A DNA stretch of 9,411 nt from Verrucomicrobiales bacterium (GTDB lineage: Bacteria; Verrucomicrobiota; Verrucomicrobiia; Limisphaerales; Palsa-1400): the NCBI GenBank assembly GCA_028293405.1, contig JAQGOW010000087.1:1-9411 (forward strand). Reading direction: 5' to 3'. Position numbers and translations under genes: made by a program. Of this stretch, positions 1 through 6,823 are shown piece by piece. The number at the start of each line of letters is the position of its first letter. Position 1 is the stretch's first letter. Below the pieces are notes generated by a model. It saw only the letters and a list, made by a program, of their open reading frames with translations, was not told where the DNA came from and searched no databases.

Positions 1-41
1 CCGCGCCGCAAAGGTGGGCCGAGCGAGACTGTGATCGTCGC
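1..41. other. Short flank after the last gene
   Basis: These 41 bases lie downstream of the phosphodiester glycosidase on the transcribed strand and run to the window edge. I see no start codon with a plausible reading frame and no T-run typical of an intrinsic terminator. A small perfect inverted repeat (positions 38-50, 5-bp arms around a TAA/TTA loop) spans the stop codon but is not followed by a U-tract, so it is not called as a terminator. Confidence 0.5.
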
Positions 42-1175
42 CTAAGGCGATTGCAGCAGCACGAGGGTGTTGGCGACGTGGCGCAGGACGCCTTTTTCCG
101 AAGTGTGATTCACGACTTTCCCATTCAGCCACATCGTTGACGAACCACCGCCGTCCAGATTGAGCGCATCTTTGCAACCGAGTTTGAGCATGAGTGTGGC
201 GAGTTCACCGAACGTCATACCGACTGAAAAGTTTTTCTGCCGCCCATCCACGACGACCATGAAAAACTCGTGATCGTTCCAGCCGATGGCGGTGCGGGGA
301 TTGCGCATGTACATCGAGTCTTTGCGCTTTGGTGTTAGCTGGAGATTTTTTCCTTTCCGCACGAGAGCCGGATTGCCGCCAATGGCTGTGCGCACGCCTT
401 CGAGCGAGGGTGTCAGGACGAGGCTGATGTTAGCTTCTGCTCCAGTGGAAATGGTCGGCAACGTTTCGGCGAGCTTCGGGCCGAGCGAGAGGACCATGGT
501 GTCAGGACGCAAAGGCGTGTTGCCGCTGTCGTGAACTTCAGCGACTTGCGCCGAATACGTCGTTCCGCCGTGAAGAGGCAGCCACGGGCGCGTGCCGGTA
601 TTGCGCAAAACAATTTCGACACCGTTGCTCGTGCGAGTGGATGCGCCAAGGGTCGGCGTGAGTAAGGTCGCGTTCGTGTCGGTGCGTGTTTCGTTTAGGG
701 CAACGTTGAAGGTCGAGCCGGCGACGGTGACTTTGAACTCGGCTTTGACGCGATCGAAGTGCGGCTTGCCAGTGTTATCAATCCAGAACGTCAGTTCTTT
801 GCCCGGCCCGCTGGAGAGTTCGCCGTCAATGATTTGGAGCCCGTGCGGATCGCCTTGATACGGTTTTCTATCGATGAGGAAAAAATCGCCGTTGATTGCG
901 GCAATCGGATGTCCGGCGGATTTGGACAAGGCAGCGACTTGCTCGGGAACGGTGGCCAACCCGAAAACAGTCCCGTGCGCGTGCGTGGTGGTGAGGCGCA
1001 AGTTTGGTCGGGTGTAGTCGAACTTTGTGACGTTGATTGACCAAGGGCCGGCTGGGTCGGAAATCCGCATGAAGCTGACGCCGGGAGCGACTGGTTGGTA
1101 ATCGGTGGCGCAAGCAACGGGTGAAAATATAACGGCTGCGAGTAAGCAGGTGAATGCCAGGGTGACTTTATGCAT
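42..1175 (-). CDS. Exported phosphodiester glycosidase (NAGPA family)
   Basis: Seen: about 377 residues from the ATG at 1175. The N-terminus is a signal peptide (basic start, hydrophobic 4-20, likely type I cleavage after Ala-Cys-Ala at 21-23). A cysteine at 22 is preceded by Pro-Val-Ala, a poor lipobox. The body carries the NAGPA (PF09992) signatures: AINGDFF at 93-99, an internal beta-rich segment at about 150-260, NPRTAIG at 292-298, VVVDGR at 307-312, LNLDGGGSSTMW at 338-349 and a closing RHVAN near 365-369. Family knowledge: members cleave sugar-1-phosphate phosphodiesters, as in uncovering of GlcNAc-phosphate; bacterial ones are exported. Inferred role: remodelling a phosphodiester-linked glycan in the periplasm or at the surface. 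An alternative ATG at 1232 makes a 4-nt ATGA overlap with the gene before it, but the added 19 residues are Arg-rich and encoded partly by a hairpin repeat, so I prefer 1175. No Shine-Dalgarno is seen at either start. Confidence 0.88.
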   Translation of the reverse strand: MHKVTLAFTCLLAAVIFSPVACATDYQPVAPGVSFMRISDPAGPWSINVTKFDYTRPNLRLTTTHAHGTVFGLATVPEQVAALSKSAGHPIAAINGDFFLIDRKPYQGDPHGLQIIDGELSSGPGKELTFWIDNTGKPHFDRVKAEFKVTVAGSTFNVALNETRTDTNATLLTPTLGASTRTSNGVEIVLRNTGTRPWLPLHGGTTYSAQVAEVHDSGNTPLRPDTMVLSLGPKLAETLPTISTGAEANISLVLTPSLEGVRTAIGGNPALVRKGKNLQLTPKRKDSMYMRNPRTAIGWNDHEFFMVVVDGRQKNFSVGMTFGELATLMLKLGCKDALNLDGGGSSTMWLNGKVVNHTSEKGVLRHVANTLVLLQSP

Positions 1176-1194
1176 GTGAAGCGAACGACGTTGC

Positions 1195-1213
1195 TGCGGA
1201 CGAGACGTCCGCA
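1195..1213. repeat. Perfect 8-bp hairpin, REP-like
   Basis: Perfect inverted repeat: TGCGGACG, a 3-nt loop (AGA on the plus strand), then CGTCCGCA. It sits between the stop of the repeat protein (1229-1231) and the preferred start of the glycosidase (1175). A strong GC stem with a 3-nt loop and no following T-run fits a dispersed REP-like element or an mRNA stability/attenuation hairpin better than an intrinsic terminator. From memory, similar GC-rich hairpins recur between genes in Verrucomicrobiota; only one copy is visible here, so the repeat status is inference. Confidence 0.6.
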
Positions 1214-1228
1214 CTCCGCGCAATGGGA

Positions 1229-2416
1229 TCATTTGTTTTGGGTTTCGAGCCAGCGTTGAAAGGCTTCGGGGCCGAGAATTTTTTCGAGGGACTTTTGCTG
1301 TTCCACTTGCGCGGCGGCCAGGGCTTCGACTTTTTCTTCGTTGGTCATCGTGTCATCGGAGCGGATGCGCTCGAGTTCACTTTGTGTCAACCGGTTGATT
1401 TGGTAAATCGGAATGATTGATTCAGCAGGAACATTGAGGCGTTCGGCGGTGGCTTTTGACTGGCGGAAAACGGGATCGCGGTTCAACTCGTAAACGGCAT
1501 AGCGCTCTCCGCCAAGGGCGCGACGCATGGTGTCGTCGCGCTGCGCTTCGAGTTGGGCGCGGTGTTGAAGACGCGTGGCGTCGTCGCCGGCGTAATACAG
1601 GTCGGGATCGTTCGAGATTTGATCGCGTTCTTTGTAGAGCGCGCGGAACTCGTCGGGATTGAGGTCCATGCCGTGGAGTTCGTCGCGGAGTTGATTGGCC
1701 GTCGGCGAATAGCGAAGCTGGTATTCTTCCATCTGTTGTTGGTTTAGAACTTTGGCAAGTTCATCGCGAAGGTCCTGACGGATTTTGGCAATCTCGCGCG
1801 GGTCAATCGGTTTGTCGGCCTGGCGTTGAGCCTCTTGGTAGCTATCGATGCGTTGTTGCGCGCGGACGGCGGCGTCGTAGACGAATTGTTTCGCGGCCGG
1901 GGCAATGTCGCCGAGAATTGGACCGGTCAAACTCACGCCGGTGCGCGCGGGAGGGAGCGCGTTGCTTTCGGTGTCCCAGCCGGGGCCGAGAAGTTTCGTT
2001 AGAAGAGTTTTTCGTTCGGTTTCGAGTTCTTTGACCTTGGCGGCGGCTTGATCGATGAGTTCAGGGTTTGGATCGGAACGCCACCATTGTTGCTCCGGCG
2101 CGACGACTTCGGTGACGCGGCGATGGGAGTAGAGTTGATTGACGTCGGCGACGATGATGTCGCGAATGGTTTTTTCCGGGCAACCGATGGAGCGAAGATT
2201 TTTAATGTAGGTGACGTAATCGACGGATTCGACTTCTTCCCAAGTGAAATTTTGGCGGCGAACGACGACGTTGGTGCGATAGAGGGTTTCGCCCGGAGCG
2301 TTGGTTGTGACGGTGGCGTCGGCTGCTTTCGCAGAAGTGTGGCGCGCAACGAGCCATGCTCCAAACAGGAGCACGTTGAGGCCCAATAGAATGATGATCC
2401 AGGCGCGCGACCGCAT
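1229..2416 (-). CDS. Membrane-anchored repeat protein of unknown function
   Basis: I do not recognise a named family. Seen: 395 residues; a basic N-terminus (MRSR) and one hydrophobic segment at about 6-25 suggest a signal anchor or uncleaved signal peptide with the rest in the periplasm. A conserved-looking segment at 59-96 contains WEEVES, YIKNLR, IGCPE and IRDIIVADVNQLY. The remainder is charged, Gln/Glu/Arg-rich and probably helical. Two units align without gaps (219-261 and 296-338), sharing L at unit position 6, Y at 14, L at 16, P at 20, Q at 24 and Y at 43. A truncated third unit (LGPEAFQRW) lies at 381-389. I recall similar proteins in Verrucomicrobiota genomes, but that is unverified. 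It follows the polysaccharide block after 57 nt, and its end touches the glycosidase frame, so a cell-envelope role is possible. No Shine-Dalgarno is seen before the ATG. Confidence 0.8.
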   Translation of the reverse strand: MRSRAWIIILLGLNVLLFGAWLVARHTSAKAADATVTTNAPGETLYRTNVVVRRQNFTWEEVESVDYVTYIKNLRSIGCPEKTIRDIIVADVNQLYSHRRVTEVVAPEQQWWRSDPNPELIDQAAAKVKELETERKTLLTKLLGPGWDTESNALPPARTGVSLTGPILGDIAPAAKQFVYDAAVRAQQRIDSYQEAQRQADKPIDPREIAKIRQDLRDELAKVLNQQQMEEYQLRYSPTANQLRDELHGMDLNPDEFRALYKERDQISNDPDLYYAGDDATRLQHRAQLEAQRDDTMRRALGGERYAVYELNRDPVFRQSKATAERLNVPAESIIPIYQINRLTQSELERIRSDDTMTNEEKVEALAAAQVEQQKSLEKILGPEAFQRWLETQNK

Positions 2417-2473
2417 GGATAATAATTCGCTTAAATACGGTGGGGTTGCAATGCGATTCGGCGAAGTGAGCGC
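2417..2473. other. 57-nt gap with three CGCTTAA copies
   Basis: The gap separates the family 4 glycosyltransferase from the repeat protein. The heptamer CGCTTAA occurs at 2428-2434, 2471-2477 and 2478-2484, the last two in tandem across the upstream gene's stop codon. The strand read by transcription is AT-rich just before the ATG at 2416, but I find no well-spaced -35/-10 pair and no terminator hairpin, so read-through from the polysaccharide block is likely. Confidence 0.35.
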
Positions 2474-3640
2474 TTAACGCTTAAGTAAATCGAGATAGGC
2501 AGCAGTCGCTTTGTCCCAGGAAAACTTCGAGGCGTGAGAGATGATTTTGTCCTCGTGCACGGGTTGGCTGAGAACGTTGGCAACTGCTTTTGCGAAGGCA
2601 TTCGGAACCGGTTCGTTCACCAATGCGCCGAATGCGGGGTCATTCACGACTTCACTGATGCCACCGACGTTCGTTGAGACAACGCGCAACCCACACGCAA
2701 ACGCTTCGAGGATGACGTTTGGCAATCCTTCGTTGTGGCTCGACAGGCACAGCAAATCGGCTGCTTGCATGTAACGCGCGACTTCGGTCGGCGATTTGCG
2801 CCCGGGCATCAACACTTGTTTGCCGAAACCGAGCGCATCGGCACGTTGACGCATTTGTGCTTCGCGCGGACCGGTGCCGAGCATCACGAGGAAAGACGTG
2901 CGTTCGGGATGCATCCGGCAAAATTGAGCGTGCGCTTCGATCAGGAGCAACGGATTTTTGATCGGTAAGAAATTCCCGACGAACAAGAGAAGGGTTGCGG
3001 AGTCAGGCAACTTCACGTCGCGTCGCGCGGCGGACTTTTCACTCGGATGAAAGATGCGGAAATCGACGCCATTATAAACGACATTCAACTTTCGTTTATC
3101 GAAACCCGCCTGTTCGAGCATCGTGGCGAGTTGACCGCTTCGGGTGACGATCGCTTCGGCGTCCGTAAGATATTTTTGGATGATGCGCCGGCGGGTCGGC
3201 ATACGCAGGTATTGATGAATGTCCGAGCCTTGGGCGATTGCGATGAATTTGAAATTTTGTTCGGCAGCGATTTTTGCGACAGCGCAGGCGTCGGGATAAA
3301 TCCATGAGCACAGGACCACATCGAACGGGAATGATTGGCGCACGCGCGCGATTTCGATTCGCAGGCCGCGCGCCATCAACAGGTGGTTAACAGGTCCGCC
3401 GATTTTCGGAACATAACTGACGCGTGGATAAATTGGCGCGAACGATTTGTCGTCGATGCAGGCGACTGGTTGGGGAGCGCTGCTTTTGAATGGCAGAGTT
3501 GGGCGCGGGGCGATGACGCGAATGTCGCAATGGCGCGCGAGCAGGCGAAGAAGCACGGCGTTATCAGAGCCGCGATTTGGATTGCTCGTGTCGGGGAAAA
3601 GATTTGAAACGAACAGGACCTTCAGACGCTCGCTGTTCAC
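2474..3640 (-). CDS. Glycosyltransferase family 4 (GT-B fold)
   Basis: Seen: 388 residues in a two-Rossmann GT-B layout. The N-terminal acceptor domain starts KVLFVSNLFPD at 7-17 and contains an AQGSDIH segment at 136-142. The linker carries VYNGVDFRIFHP at 188-199. The C-terminal donor domain opens LLFVGNFLPIKNP at 218-230, has GTGPRE at 255-260, and ends with the EX7E motif (EGLPNVILE, Glu304 and Glu312) followed by GGISE. Family knowledge: retaining transferases that add sugars from nucleotide-sugar donors, usually on the cytoplasmic face. Donor and acceptor cannot be read from sequence. The start is GTG: it overlaps the previous stop by 4 nt (GTGA) and has a GAGGTG Shine-Dalgarno at 3645-3650, one of the few good ones in the window. 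Inferred role: a sugar-adding step in the same surface glycan as the upstream genes. Confidence 0.93.
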   Translation of the reverse strand: MNSERLKVLFVSNLFPDTSNPNRGSDNAVLLRLLARHCDIRVIAPRPTLPFKSSAPQPVACIDDKSFAPIYPRVSYVPKIGGPVNHLLMARGLRIEIARVRQSFPFDVVLCSWIYPDACAVAKIAAEQNFKFIAIAQGSDIHQYLRMPTRRRIIQKYLTDAEAIVTRSGQLATMLEQAGFDKRKLNVVYNGVDFRIFHPSEKSAARRDVKLPDSATLLLFVGNFLPIKNPLLLIEAHAQFCRMHPERTSFLVMLGTGPREAQMRQRADALGFGKQVLMPGRKSPTEVARYMQAADLLCLSSHNEGLPNVILEAFACGLRVVSTNVGGISEVVNDPAFGALVNEPVPNAFAKAVANVLSQPVHEDKIISHASKFSWDKATAAYLDLLKR

Positions 3641-4740
3641 GATGCACCTCGCGTGTAGAGGTAATCGCGAAAGCCGCCGGCATTGCCCGTTTGGCCATCT
3701 TCGGCGGCATGGATGATGTTCACCGTTTCGCGAGCCGTGACAAAATGGAACCGATATTTTTGGCCGTCGTTGTAATTGGTGAGCGCGTGCTCGTAGAAAT
3801 CAGCCATTGGTTTTTCGAGCAGCGTCGCCATGTTTCGCGGAATGCCGGCGTGGGTGTAGAGCTTGATGAAAATCCAGTTGGGCTGTTGTTCGACGTGGAT
3901 GTTCAATTTGCGCCAGATATTCATTCGGTCGGGGCGAGGCTGATTGGCGCCGGTGATGTCGCCGTTCTCAATACGAGGCAGAATTCCGAATTTGCGACGT
4001 TGCCAATTGAGCGCGAGCGGGCCTTGGACCATCAACAAATGCTCGAACGAGTCGCGCAATGACGGTGCGTTTTGCTCCAGCACGCGCGTGAGAATGCCGC
4101 GGTCGTGGGACTTTGGCGCGGGTGTGTCTTGCGCGTAGTAGATGCTGTTGATGGTGTGCGTTTGCGTCACATCTGGCGCAGACGGCATGGTGAAATCGGC
4201 GTAGCAACCGGCTTTGCGCAAGACACCGAGTTCGTTGGAGACGCCGCAGTGTTTGCCTTGTGGGTGGGAGTTGTCCAAAGCCCAATCGCCATGAATGAAA
4301 CCGAAGCGGAGGTCGCCAGTCTTGTCGCGGGACAAGAATCCGTGATCACCGAAGAGGTCTTTGGCGCGTTCTAGTTTATAGCGCAGAGTGTCGACAGTGT
4401 CGTCGGCGTGGTGAAGGTGGAACTCGAGTTCCCCGTCGGTGGCAGCACAGAGCTCGGCAATTTCTTTGGCAATGTCCTGGTCGTATTGCTCGATCGGATA
4501 GAAGAAGGAGTGCTTCGGATGCGTTCCGTCGGCGTCGCAAAAATTTCTAATAAGCGCGGGCCACTTTGATTTCCACGTCGCCAGTCGACGCATCGCTTCG
4601 GCTTTGTCAGCATGATGGAAGGGTTCGAAGTGGTCGCACACAGCGAACATGATGTCGACGCCGCCCTCGGCGCGCGCGGAGCGACGCGCCCTACCATCGG
4701 TGAGGTATTGCGGGAGCCAACGTGTGAGACCTCGAAACAT
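3637..4740 (-). CDS. Divergent NodB-like (polysaccharide deacetylase-fold) protein
   Basis: Seen: 367 residues from the ATG at 4740. No signal peptide or membrane segment, so probably cytoplasmic. Candidate metal or active-site clusters: VCDHFEPFHH at 34-43, HSFFYP at 77-82, FHLHHADDT at 107-115, FGFIHGDWALDN at 146-157, ADFTMPSAP at 181-189 and PKSHDRG at 209-215. The order (early Asp, then a His pair, then an aromatic/Gly segment) resembles NodB/CE4 hydrolases, and such proteins occur in glycan clusters, but the canonical TFDDG is absent, so function is inferred. It lies 4 nt after a genuine NodB-type deacetylase and overlaps the glycosyltransferase after it by 4 nt. Start choice: the frame is open up to an ATG at 4827, but that would overlap the deacetylase by 83 nt with an Arg/Pro-rich leader; 4740 gives the same 4-nt spacing seen at the 6824/6819 junction. 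No Shine-Dalgarno is visible. Confidence 0.75.
   Translation of the reverse strand: MFRGLTRWLPQYLTDGRARRSARAEGGVDIMFAVCDHFEPFHHADKAEAMRRLATWKSKWPALIRNFCDADGTHPKHSFFYPIEQYDQDIAKEIAELCAATDGELEFHLHHADDTVDTLRYKLERAKDLFGDHGFLSRDKTGDLRFGFIHGDWALDNSHPQGKHCGVSNELGVLRKAGCYADFTMPSAPDVTQTHTINSIYYAQDTPAPKSHDRGILTRVLEQNAPSLRDSFEHLLMVQGPLALNWQRRKFGILPRIENGDITGANQPRPDRMNIWRKLNIHVEQQPNWIFIKLYTHAGIPRNMATLLEKPMADFYEHALTNYNDGQKYRFHFVTARETVNIIHAAEDGQTGNAGGFRDYLYTRGAS
3645..3650 (-). promoter_or_regulatory. Ribosome binding site for the GTG start at 3640
   Basis: GAGGTG on the minus strand, four bases before the GTG codon. It sits inside the end of the preceding gene and, together with the GTGA overlap, decides the start of the glycosyltransferase and suggests translational coupling. 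Confidence 0.6.
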
Positions 4741-4744
4741 GGGG

Positions 4745-5683
4745 TTACGCGGTCGGACGATGGAGACGCCACGCGAGCAGGTCGGGTTGAGTCGCGGCGG
4801 AGACGCGCGGAAGACAATGTGGATCATCGCCGATCGCTACGGTTTTGGACTTTACGGCCATCGCTGCGGTGTAGGTTTTGCGCACGGCGTTGACGATTTT
4901 CTCGTCGTAATCGCCGTTTGGATAACAGAAGTATTCGACCGGGCGCTGCAATCGTTCTTCGAGGAGGCGACGGCTGTCGAGGATTTCTGTTTGGATTTCG
5001 TCTTCGGAAATCATCGAGAGAATTGGGTGATTCATCGAATGACTGCCGATCGTGATCAGGCGTGGGTCAAGGCTGTTGAGTTCGTCCCAAGCCATGAGAT
5101 CGAGTTCGTGGTGGTGCGCGGGCGTCGCAACGAAGCTCTTGGTTCGTTCGCGAATGCGTTGATGAACTTCCACGCGCTGTTTGTTTGGAAGGGTCTTCAT
5201 CCAATCGACAATGCCGAGGCAGTCCGAGGCGTCCGCATGCAGTTCTCCAGCGAAGACGTAGCAATCGACATCGCTCAGGGATGTCAGGCGTGTCCGAGCG
5301 TCGTGTGTCCAAAGCCATTCGCGGCGTTCGACTAGGCCCGGCACGACAAAAAATGTCGCGGGTGCTTCGACGCGTTGGAGAATGGGATACAGAACAGTGA
5401 GATTGTTGCGAAGGCCGTCGTCGAAGGTGAGCGCCACTTCGCGACCGGTGCCGGGATCGCCGGCGAGAACGTTTTTCACGATCACGGAAAGTGGAACGAT
5501 ATCGAATTTTCTACGTAGGAAACGCAGGCCGGCGACGAAGGTCTGCGTCGGAAAATCGTTCGTCCCAACCCCGTGATACATCAGGATGCGCATGCCGCCC
5601 TGACGGCGCGCCATCATCGCGGAAATGCCGGTCGCAAAACCGACGCGATGCAGATGAGGGCTGATGGCGCGTTTCAGTGACAT
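4745..5683 (-). CDS. Polysaccharide deacetylase, NodB/CE4 type
   Basis: Seen: 312 residues from the ATG at 5683. The NodB homology motifs are present: MYHGVG at 35-40, ALTFDDG at 84-90 (catalytic and metal Asp 88/89), ATFFVVPG at 109-116, the metal-binding HSMNHP at 215-220 and YFCYPNGDYD at 251-260. The segment between ATFF and HSMNH is longer than in minimal CE4 domains. Family knowledge: metal-dependent removal of N- or O-acetyl groups from glycans, as in PgaB/IcaB-like enzymes. No clear signal peptide; residues 14-25 are only mildly hydrophobic, so location is uncertain. The start overlaps the preceding stop (TAATG); a second in-frame ATG at 5689 would add two residues, and GAGGG just upstream could serve either. 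The frame stays open to 5977, but that part lies inside the glycosyltransferase gene and has no family similarity. Inferred role: deacetylating the glycan made by the neighbouring transferases. Confidence 0.92.
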   Translation of the reverse strand: MSLKRAISPHLHRVGFATGISAMMARRQGGMRILMYHGVGTNDFPTQTFVAGLRFLRRKFDIVPLSVIVKNVLAGDPGTGREVALTFDDGLRNNLTVLYPILQRVEAPATFFVVPGLVERREWLWTHDARTRLTSLSDVDCYVFAGELHADASDCLGIVDWMKTLPNKQRVEVHQRIRERTKSFVATPAHHHELDLMAWDELNSLDPRLITIGSHSMNHPILSMISEDEIQTEILDSRRLLEERLQRPVEYFCYPNGDYDEKIVNAVRKTYTAAMAVKSKTVAIGDDPHCLPRVSAATQPDLLAWRLHRPTA

Positions 5684-6819
5684 TACCATTTGCCCTCGCG
5701 ATAAGTGCCGCGCAGATAATTCCAAAACCCGCCGACGGTCATCAGGTTGAGGAAGAAAAAGCCGGTTGGAATTGAGATGACGCGCAGGTTGAGCGATCGA
5801 AAGGCGAGCCCGATGCACGCGAGTGTGTAGAAGGCGACCTGGCATACAAACAACGCGCGGTAGACTGGATATGTGGTTAGCAGAGCGTTGGAGACGAAAA
5901 CAGCAGCGAGAAAAAACGGCGCGAAAATGCGCAGGTATTTGTGCGAGATGAGTTGCCACCAGAGACGGTTTTTCCAAGGCAAGAGCCAGTGTGGAAAACG
6001 AAAGAGCATTTGAAAATTGCCGGCAAGCGTGCGTTTTTTGCGGCGATTTTCGCGCGACGCTTCGATGTTCATCGGGTCGAGCGAAACGGCGTCTTCGTCG
6101 AACCCAATTCTGTAACCTTGTTCAGCAATCGTCATCGGAATGACAACGTCATCGAGCAGAACATCGCCTGAAAGTGGGCGGAAGAGTTCGCGTCGAATGG
6201 CGTAGATTGCGCCGGTGCAGCCGATCGATGAATCCCATTTTGCTTCGGCGTTGCGAATGAATTTTTCCAAACGCCAATAAACATCGACACCGCCGCCGAC
6301 GGAGGAGTCGGATTTTTCAATCGAGTAATTTCCGGAGACCGCTCCGGTTTTTGGGTCGGCAAAATTGCGAACGAGGTTAGGAATGGTTGCGCGATTGAAT
6401 TTTTGGCGCGCGTCACAGAAGACGATGATTTCACCTTTTGCGACGGCGACGGAGGCGTTGAGGCCTTTAGCTTTTCCAGAACGTTGGTTCGACAAAATGG
6501 CGTGCACGCGTTTATCACAAACGGATTGGATAAGGGCAGGTGTGTCGTCGTTCGAGCCGTCGGAATAGACGATCAACTCTAGCTTTTCGGCTGGATGGTC
6601 GGTGGCGAAAATGTTTTTGATGCGCGTGCAAATTCGTTGCGCTTCATTGTGCGCGACCAGCACGACGGACACTGTTGGTGTGAACGTTTTCGGCGCGGGA
6701 GCATTGCGGTTTTTGCGTCGCGCGAGTAGCCCGATGAAAATCGGATACCCGAGGAACGTATAAAAAACAACCGCGAAGCTGCCCCAGAAAACTGTGCTCA
6801 GGAACAGTGGCGAGTTCAT
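5683..6819 (-). CDS. Membrane glycosyltransferase family 2, PgaC/IcaA-like
   Basis: Seen: 378 residues. One N-terminal membrane segment (about 8-33), a cytoplasmic GT-A catalytic domain (about 48-270), then three C-terminal membrane segments (about 297-316, 320-340, 348-368). Catalytic features: VSVVLVAHNEA at 50-60, YSDGSNDDT at 85-93, GKAKGLN at 115-121, FCDARQKF at 134-141 (the DxD-like site), and LLDDVVIPM at 221-229 (candidate catalytic Asp). An RRKKRTLAGNFQ segment at 259-270 stands where processive enzymes carry QxxRW. Family knowledge: this layout is shared with poly-N-acetylglucosamine and cellulose synthase-like enzymes that polymerise sugars at the inner membrane. The presence of a deacetylase immediately downstream would fit an N-acetylated polymer, but substrate and processivity are inference. 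It starts 4 nt after the ligase-like gene and its stop overlaps the deacetylase start. Confidence 0.93.
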   Translation of the reverse strand: MNSPLFLSTVFWGSFAVVFYTFLGYPIFIGLLARRKNRNAPAPKTFTPTVSVVLVAHNEAQRICTRIKNIFATDHPAEKLELIVYSDGSNDDTPALIQSVCDKRVHAILSNQRSGKAKGLNASVAVAKGEIIVFCDARQKFNRATIPNLVRNFADPKTGAVSGNYSIEKSDSSVGGGVDVYWRLEKFIRNAEAKWDSSIGCTGAIYAIRRELFRPLSGDVLLDDVVIPMTIAEQGYRIGFDEDAVSLDPMNIEASRENRRKKRTLAGNFQMLFRFPHWLLPWKNRLWWQLISHKYLRIFAPFFLAAVFVSNALLTTYPVYRALFVCQVAFYTLACIGLAFRSLNLRVISIPTGFFFLNLMTVGGFWNYLRGTYREGKW

Positions 6820-6823
6820 GCGC

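Noticed and set aside
38..50. Inverted repeat across the glycosidase stop codon as a terminator
   Set aside because: Only 5-bp arms and no T-run follow on the transcribed strand.
3577..4062. 161-residue plus-strand open frame
   Set aside because: Antisense to the NodB-like and GT4 genes with no domain signature.
4741..4827. 29-residue N-terminal extension of the NodB-like gene
   Set aside because: It would overlap the deacetylase by 83 nt with a low-complexity leader; the ATG at 4740 gives natural 4-nt spacing.
4649..5335. 228-residue plus-strand open frame
   Set aside because: It lies opposite two well-supported genes (deacetylase and NodB-like protein), shows no recognisable motifs, and looks like an antisense shadow.
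5684..5977. 98-residue N-terminal extension of the deacetylase
   Set aside because: It lies wholly inside the GT2 gene, is Arg/His/Pro-rich without family similarity, and a coupled TAATG start at 5683 explains the gene better.
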